DNA of 64,000 nucleotides from Flectonema sp. DT1601 (Eukaryota > Euglenozoa > Diplonemea > Diplonemida > Diplonemidae): positions 124,001 to 188,000 of the forward strand of contig OZ025782.1 in the NCBI GenBank assembly GCA_964019425.1, written 5' to 3'. Positions 58,982-64,000 of the stretch are shown piece by piece. How positions within the stretch are numbered: position 1 is the stretch's first letter; every line of letters starts with the position of its first letter. The position numbers and the translations under genes are program-made. The notes under the pieces are model-generated. The model ran no database searches and was not told the origin of the DNA. It was given only the letters and a program-made list of their open reading frames with translations.

Positions 58982-59821
58982 ATTATTATATAAAAGTATG
59001 TTAAAGCCTATTTTTATTTTTTTTTTTTAAAATAAAAATAAGATTAATTTTGACAAGAATAAGCCTCATCGAGCAAAAGAAATCATTGTGGTTCGGGTCA
59101 CTCATGCCTTACATATATGAAAAAATAAACATCTGTTTTATATCAGAGTTAACTAAAATAAACGTAAGTTATGACTACAGCAAAGGTTAGTATTATAATT
59201 TATGTTTCTGACTTAGCTGCATACACATCTCTGTTTCCGTGTTGTCATTCATCTTTTTGGAGGGGGGTGAAAACATATATTAAAACACATTCGTATTTTA
59301 ATCCAAACACTAATAAAATAAAAAAGAGTATTAATTTTCCTCTTTTTTTTTTTGTTTCGTTGCTGAAATTCAACAGATGTATAAAATAATATGTAAAAAA
59401 ATAATAAATTTTCTTTCTTTTTTTTTTTTTTTTTTGAAGGCATATTCTCCTTACTTGATAATAAAAAAAATAAAACACTAAATAAAAATGGCTGATCAGT
59501 AGAGCTAAGAAAGCGCGAAGAGTTAGATGACGGGAATAAAAAGTTTTAAAAAAAATTTAAAAAAAAAAAAACGCATGATTCTGGGCATCGCTGCCTGTCG
59601 GACGTCAAAAAAAGTACTTCACATTACATTTGCAAAACTGAAAAGAAGTTGTGAAAAAAAAAAAAAAAAAAAAAACGATTTACGACAGTAACATAATTTG
59701 ATAAGAAACAAAAAGATTGATAACGCCAAACGATAGTACGACTCTTGACTCTTTGACCGACTGGAACAGTCATCTTAGTATGTACAAAAAAAAAAAAAAA
59801 CTAATTTTAAAACACAAAACA
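58982..59821. other. Intergenic, no gene seen
   Basis: About 840 bp with T runs near 59344-59354 and 59418-59435 and A runs near 59655-59675 and 59785-59799. No gene supported. Confidence 0.5.
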
Positions 59822-62800
59822 TCAACCCAACGTGAAGGGTTTCAACGTTTCAAGAAACTTCCTACCAACAGGAATAACGTGACCATCATTATGATGAAGA
59901 ACTGCAGAAGGTTGGAGAGATGATTCTATATTTGTGATAACGTTTGAAAGACTTTCAGATGGATCATAAATAAGGATAACATCCTGATCTTCATCCTTTA
60001 CCAACGATGACTGCGGGATCACAACAGGTGAAAACAAAATAGCTTTTGGAACAGACTTGTACGTTTCAAGAACTGACAAAGCCATTGCACCCCCCTGAGA
60101 GAATCCAACTACCGCCTCAAATGGTTCATATTTATTAAAAATATCATCAATCAAGTTTTTACTATCACGGATACCGGATAGACCATTCCAACCAGTTTCA
60201 TTCGTTATGTCTGAGGGAGTATAAAACCATTCAAACAACTCTTCCGTAACTGGGATATTCGCATCTCCATTCCCCCTAGCCTTACACGGAGCATTCACTA
60301 ATATAAGAGAGGTGTCTGAGCCGAATAATCTGCTTTCAGAAGAGACGTACTTTTGAAGCCTTTGGATCATAAGATGTGAGTTACTTCTGTATCCATGTAA
60401 GCATAGTATCCGATTTCTTGAGGTTGGGATGTCACTTCTGTTTGAATTACTATTATAGACCGTCACATCATTACTTGAAAATTTTTTCTTCTCAACGTTA
60501 CTTGATAAAAGTATAGCCAAATCAAGAAGAGTAGTTTCATCAGAAAGTGGAGGTACTTGCTTTACACCAAACACAGTTCTAATTGTATGCGCGAATTGCA
60601 ACTGAGCCAACGAATCAAATCCTAAGAAAATCAAACTACTCTTGTCGGTTATTTCACTCGGAGATAACCCTCTTCGTACTGCCGCATGCTCTTTTAACAG
60701 CAGCAATGCTTCTTCTGTTGTTTTAGTGTTGGTTTTGTTAGTAGACTTTGATTCTTCAGTTGTATCCGAAACAGTGATTGAAGCATTGCTGTTGTCTGTA
60801 ATGAGACGTGATGTTAGATCGTCGTTGTTGTAGAACTCTGTTTGAATCCCATCAATGAAATTTATTGTTCTACCAGAATCGCGAATAGTTTCAACTATCA
60901 GAAGTAGTTTCTTCATGGCAATCATTAAAGTCAGATCATCTGACTTCTCATTTTGACAACAACAAAATATCCTAATGCCATTTACAGAAATATTTTCATT
61001 TTTCAAAGATCTTTGTAGGTAGTCGACAGCATCTTGAACAGCTTTAACATTCGTCACCACCATCACAACTGTAGTACTAAAGTCAAGTGGTGCTTCACTT
61101 ATGCAATATTCGTTAGATACGTCTCCAACATTTTGTATTATTTTGTTAGTTAAGTCAGACGCAATGTTGTCATCATTTTTAAGTAAAACACAACTATCAG
61201 TAGTGTGTTGTTGAACCTCATGATCTCCACTTGGACATGAGACTATAACTTTACCGATGTGCTTACCAGAGCTAAGTAATTGCATCGCTTGGGGTAGTTC
61301 TGAGATTGGAAAGACGTTCGTATTAAGTTCGGGTAAGTCACTAGCGGCTTCCCAGATTTCTGATAATAGTTTTGATCCCAAAGATTTGTTTTGAAGAAGA
61401 ACGTCAAGGTGACAACTGCAATACTGCTGTCCCATTGAAAACAGTGATAGATCCACATTAGTGTGTGATTCTTGATCACGTTTACCGAGTTCTAAGAATT
61501 TTCCGAATGGTTTCAACAATCCGATTGATTCCTTCATTGCTGTACCAGCTAAAGAGTTAACTACAGTAGAAACACCTTCTGGACATACAGAAGCAACACC
61601 TGTAACAAAGTGATGATAGTCACGGCTGTTGAAGATGTGTTGCTCTTTAACTCCAATAGAGATTAGATAATTCTTTTTAGTCTCCGTAGAAGTTGTGCAA
61701 ATTGGGATTCCACCTCTCCGTAAGACAAGATGAACACAAGCAAGTCCAACTCCACCAGCAGCACTGTGGATAAGAACGAAATCATTTTCTTGAACAGGTG
61801 CTAGCCAACAGAGACCAAGCCATGCTGTACCATAAGCAAGAGAAATAGTTGAAGCTTGGAGCTGTGGAAGATCACCAATAAGCATAGCGCAGTGTGAGGG
61901 TACAATCGCATGGGAACCAATACCATCACGGGCTAGACCAGCTACTTTGTCTCCAATTTTAAATTTATCAGATTTCGATTCGGTAACAATCCCAACACAT
62001 TCACCACCAACATCACCCAACCTCTTCATACCAAGCACACCTGATGCTAGTAATATATCAAGGAAGTTTAATGACCAGTAATCAACCTTAATCTTTATCT
62101 CATCATCAGTGCATTTATTTAATGTTGATATGGTCTTTGGTGTACTAGAGTATCCTCCACTTGGAATCTGAGATACTTTTATTTTAAACTCTCCGACTGG
62201 ATTCTCAATAGGTGTTGTCATCTCTTGTGATTTGCTTATTGGTTTTTCTATAAAAGTTTTAACGCCCAGTGAAGTGATGTAATACCATGTACTGTGTTGG
62301 TATTTCTCATTTATAATATTTTGAATCAGCTTCGACAAATCCACTACTATTTCACAATGAATAAATATAACGTCATCAATGAAACGGTTGAGATGGTCAG
62401 ATGGAGAAAAGTCATTCTTCACATCAATCAAAACATACAGTTTACTACTAGCTGTCCAGTATTTATGAATATCTGATATGGTTGAAGAGCTAATTTTTAT
62501 ACAATTAGACGGAGCAAACTCAATGAGTGAGTCTGTTGATGAAAATACAAAATTCTTTCTATCAGAAATCATCTGTTCATCCCTTGACAGTTCCTCAACA
62601 GTACTCAATTGCTGTTTATTTATTTGATACTTTCTCGCTTGGTTGTCAGTTGTTGGGGCGCATTCAAATCCCCTCATTGTAATTACCTCATGTGATCGTC
62701 CTTCCTTTTTGATTGAAAAGTCAACCTTCGTCGTACCATTAAACGCAAAAGGAGTTTTTTTAGCAAGAGTTATATACCTATTAACTGAATTGTTATTATC

Positions 62801-64000
62801 AATTAAATATTCAGGTGTGTGAACAACCATTTCTTGGATACCAATAGGGATACCACTGCACTGCAAAACTGATGATAATTGCGTGCAGCAGTCAAGAGCA
62901 GCAGCTGAAATAGGACCATTGCTATCAACATAGTCAACTATACTAGCTAAGAGTTCTGTGTTTGAGTTAACAATAACGTGATCAACTGCTTTAAATTCAC
63001 TAGTGTAGTGAAAGCCTTCGTTAGCAAGCAGTCTGTAGAGCTCTTCGTGTGACATCTTTGAAATTAGATTTGAAGCAGTGAAATTACTTTCAATCTGTTT
63101 CAAAGCTCCTAAGCGATCATCGTTAACACTCTTCTTGACATTTGAAGAAGTATACAGCTCAGCAGTGCAGTGTAATTTCTTGTTGTTTTTAACAGATGAA
63201 TGAATGCTAATGGTCGGTGGTGTTATCGATGTATCGATCTCACAGATTAATGATATCTGAGCATCGTTTTCTTTGTTATTCATCATCATCTCATAAGAAG
63301 GAATGTCTAATGCTTTTATAAAATTAATATTCCTCAAAGTAATGATGTCTGGAACTCTACCTCGATTCTTAAAATCAGAAATGACATCACAAAGCATGAC
63401 GTGTAACCAAAATGTTGCCGGTACGATCATTGATCCGTTGAATGTGTGCGATCGAAGATATGTCAATCCGCAGTGTTGCCAAGCATATGGATCATCTGTT
63501 CCGGGTAATTTCATTAAGTCTGAATGTTGTGGAGATAGGATGGAACTTGGCAGTGACAAAGCTCTTCCATACTTAACCCAGTCAATTATCTTTGTAACAC
63601 AAATAGTTGAATATTTACCAATAATGTTTGGAAGTAATTTCATAACAAAGTCAAGATCTTGAGTTCGATTTAAGAACATTTCTCCTTCCTCAGGTTTGAT
63701 GTTAAATCGTTCAGACATTCCAACTTCCCAACCTCCCCATTGAATTGAAATTACCAAAGCTGATGTTTTAGTAGTGTTTACGTGTTGCTTAGAATACGTG
63801 TCAATATAGCCGTTAGCTGCCGCATAGACACCCTGACCTGCCGGAGCGAATATCGAACTTGACGAACTACATAAGAATAAGTTAACTTGTTCATCACTTC
63901 CAAACACTGAAAGTAGATTTTGAACACCGTGAATCTTAGCAGCAACCTGTGATGTGAGTTTGTTGTTGTCTTGAGGGATGTTTTTAATAATTTGATCTGA
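59822..64000 (-). CDS. Modular polyketide synthase, C-terminal part: KR-DH-ER-ACP-FSH1 hydrolase (5' end beyond right edge)
   Basis: 1,392 residues are visible and the frame is open to the right edge, so the ketosynthase and acyltransferase, if present, lie outside. Numbering from the edge: ketoreductase C-terminal half with Tyr59 and Asn63 (QGVYAAANGY); dehydratase with the HxxxGxxxxP motif (His185) and a later ALDCCTQ (Asp of the second motif); no methyltransferase; enoylreductase of the zinc-free MDR type with NADPH motif AAGGVGLA near 746; a spacer of about 140 residues; acyl-carrier protein with the phosphopantetheine Ser1130 in GFDSLAQ; and a serine hydrolase of the FSH1/LovG family with LCLHGYRSN, GFSQGG (Ser1301), an Asp in LIYDPSE and His1374 in DGHVIP. 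The last domain probably releases the product. The reductive set implies a saturated, fatty-acid-like chain. Product unknown. Confidence 0.94.
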   Translation of the reverse strand, partial: SDQIIKNIPQDNNKLTSQVAAKIHGVQNLLSVFGSDEQVNLFLCSSSSSIFAPAGQGVYAAANGYIDTYSKQHVNTTKTSALVISIQWGGWEVGMSERFNIKPEEGEMFLNRTQDLDFVMKLLPNIIGKYSTICVTKIIDWVKYGRALSLPSSILSPQHSDLMKLPGTDDPYAWQHCGLTYLRSHTFNGSMIVPATFWLHVMLCDVISDFKNRGRVPDIITLRNINFIKALDIPSYEMMMNNKENDAQISLICEIDTSITPPTISIHSSVKNNKKLHCTAELYTSSNVKKSVNDDRLGALKQIESNFTASNLISKMSHEELYRLLANEGFHYTSEFKAVDHVIVNSNTELLASIVDYVDSNGPISAAALDCCTQLSSVLQCSGIPIGIQEMVVHTPEYLIDNNNSVNRYITLAKKTPFAFNGTTKVDFSIKKEGRSHEVITMRGFECAPTTDNQARKYQINKQQLSTVEELSRDEQMISDRKNFVFSSTDSLIEFAPSNCIKISSSTISDIHKYWTASSKLYVLIDVKNDFSPSDHLNRFIDDVIFIHCEIVVDLSKLIQNIINEKYQHSTWYYITSLGVKTFIEKPISKSQEMTTPIENPVGEFKIKVSQIPSGGYSSTPKTISTLNKCTDDEIKIKVDYWSLNFLDILLASGVLGMKRLGDVGGECVGIVTESKSDKFKIGDKVAGLARDGIGSHAIVPSHCAMLIGDLPQLQASTISLAYGTAWLGLCWLAPVQENDFVLIHSAAGGVGLACVHLVLRRGGIPICTTSTETKKNYLISIGVKEQHIFNSRDYHHFVTGVASVCPEGVSTVVNSLAGTAMKESIGLLKPFGKFLELGKRDQESHTNVDLSLFSMGQQYCSCHLDVLLQNKSLGSKLLSEIWEAASDLPELNTNVFPISELPQAMQLLSSGKHIGKVIVSCPSGDHEVQQHTTDSCVLLKNDDNIASDLTNKIIQNVGDVSNEYCISEAPLDFSTTVVMVVTNVKAVQDAVDYLQRSLKNENISVNGIRIFCCCQNEKSDDLTLMIAMKKLLLIVETIRDSGRTINFIDGIQTEFYNNDDLTSRLITDNSNASITVSDTTEESKSTNKTNTKTTEEALLLLKEHAAVRRGLSPSEITDKSSLIFLGFDSLAQLQFAHTIRTVFGVKQVPPLSDETTLLDLAILLSSNVEKKKFSSNDVTVYNSNSNRSDIPTSRNRILCLHGYRSNSHLMIQRLQKYVSSESRLFGSDTSLILVNAPCKARGNGDANIPVTEELFEWFYTPSDITNETGWNGLSGIRDSKNLIDDIFNKYEPFEAVVGFSQGGAMALSVLETYKSVPKAILFSPVVIPQSSLVKDEDQDVILIYDPSESLSNVITNIESSLQPSAVLHHNDGHVIPVGRKFLETLKPFTLG

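Overview
This is a protist-like nuclear genome segment. It has spliceosomal introns with canonical GT-AG ends (donors mostly GTATG, acceptors mostly CAG), eukaryotic gene families (kinesin, FYVE zinc finger, ER protein disulfide-isomerases, EBP-type sterol isomerase, AAAP transporter) and the standard genetic code. Intergenic DNA is AT-rich and full of 10-30 nt poly-A/poly-T runs. The species cannot be named from the sequence. The porphobilinogen synthase is the non-zinc, Asp-type enzyme seen in plants, algae and apicomplexans, and a multidomain polyketide synthase is present; both fit an alga or a relative of a plastid-bearing protist, but this is inference.

All 23 genes recognised lie on the minus strand. 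Each of the 22 genes whose 5' end is inside the window has an upstream AG (CAG or TAG in 20 of 22) 3 to about 45 nt before the ATG, with no visible partner donor. Together with the one-way layout this suggests polycistronic transcription and spliced-leader trans-splicing, although 5'-UTR introns are an alternative.

Layout, left to right: a myristoylatable pseudokinase cut by the left edge; an AAAP amino-acid transporter; a coilin-like protein; a four-TM protein; a 4.8 kb gene-free stretch with a degenerate tandem array and covarying hairpins built round the loop TTGGTCAGG (8.0-10.1 kb); then the core, eight protein disulfide-isomerase (PDI) genes between 11.6 and 35.2 kb, interrupted only by a FYVE/RING-like gene and an EBP-like gene. 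Four PDI copies (A, C, D, E) are almost identical including introns and form mosaics that point to gene conversion. The other four diverge: B has CGYC, F has lost active-site cysteines in both domains, G carries about 618 perfect TTG units in an intron, and H lacks the second catalytic domain. None ends in KDEL or HDEL.

Right of the PDI block are a 3,267-residue kinesin with ten CxxC pairs in its coiled-coil tail, an unknown beta-rich protein, an F-box/atypical-kinase-like protein, a coiled-coil protein, a tail-anchored probable mitochondrial protein, a large kinase with two cysteine clusters, a basic unknown protein, porphobilinogen synthase, and the C-terminal part (KR-DH-ER-ACP-FSH1 hydrolase) of a polyketide synthase that runs off the right edge. 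No tRNA, rRNA, CRISPR array, virus-derived element or autonomous transposon was recognised; one MITE-like foldback element is present.
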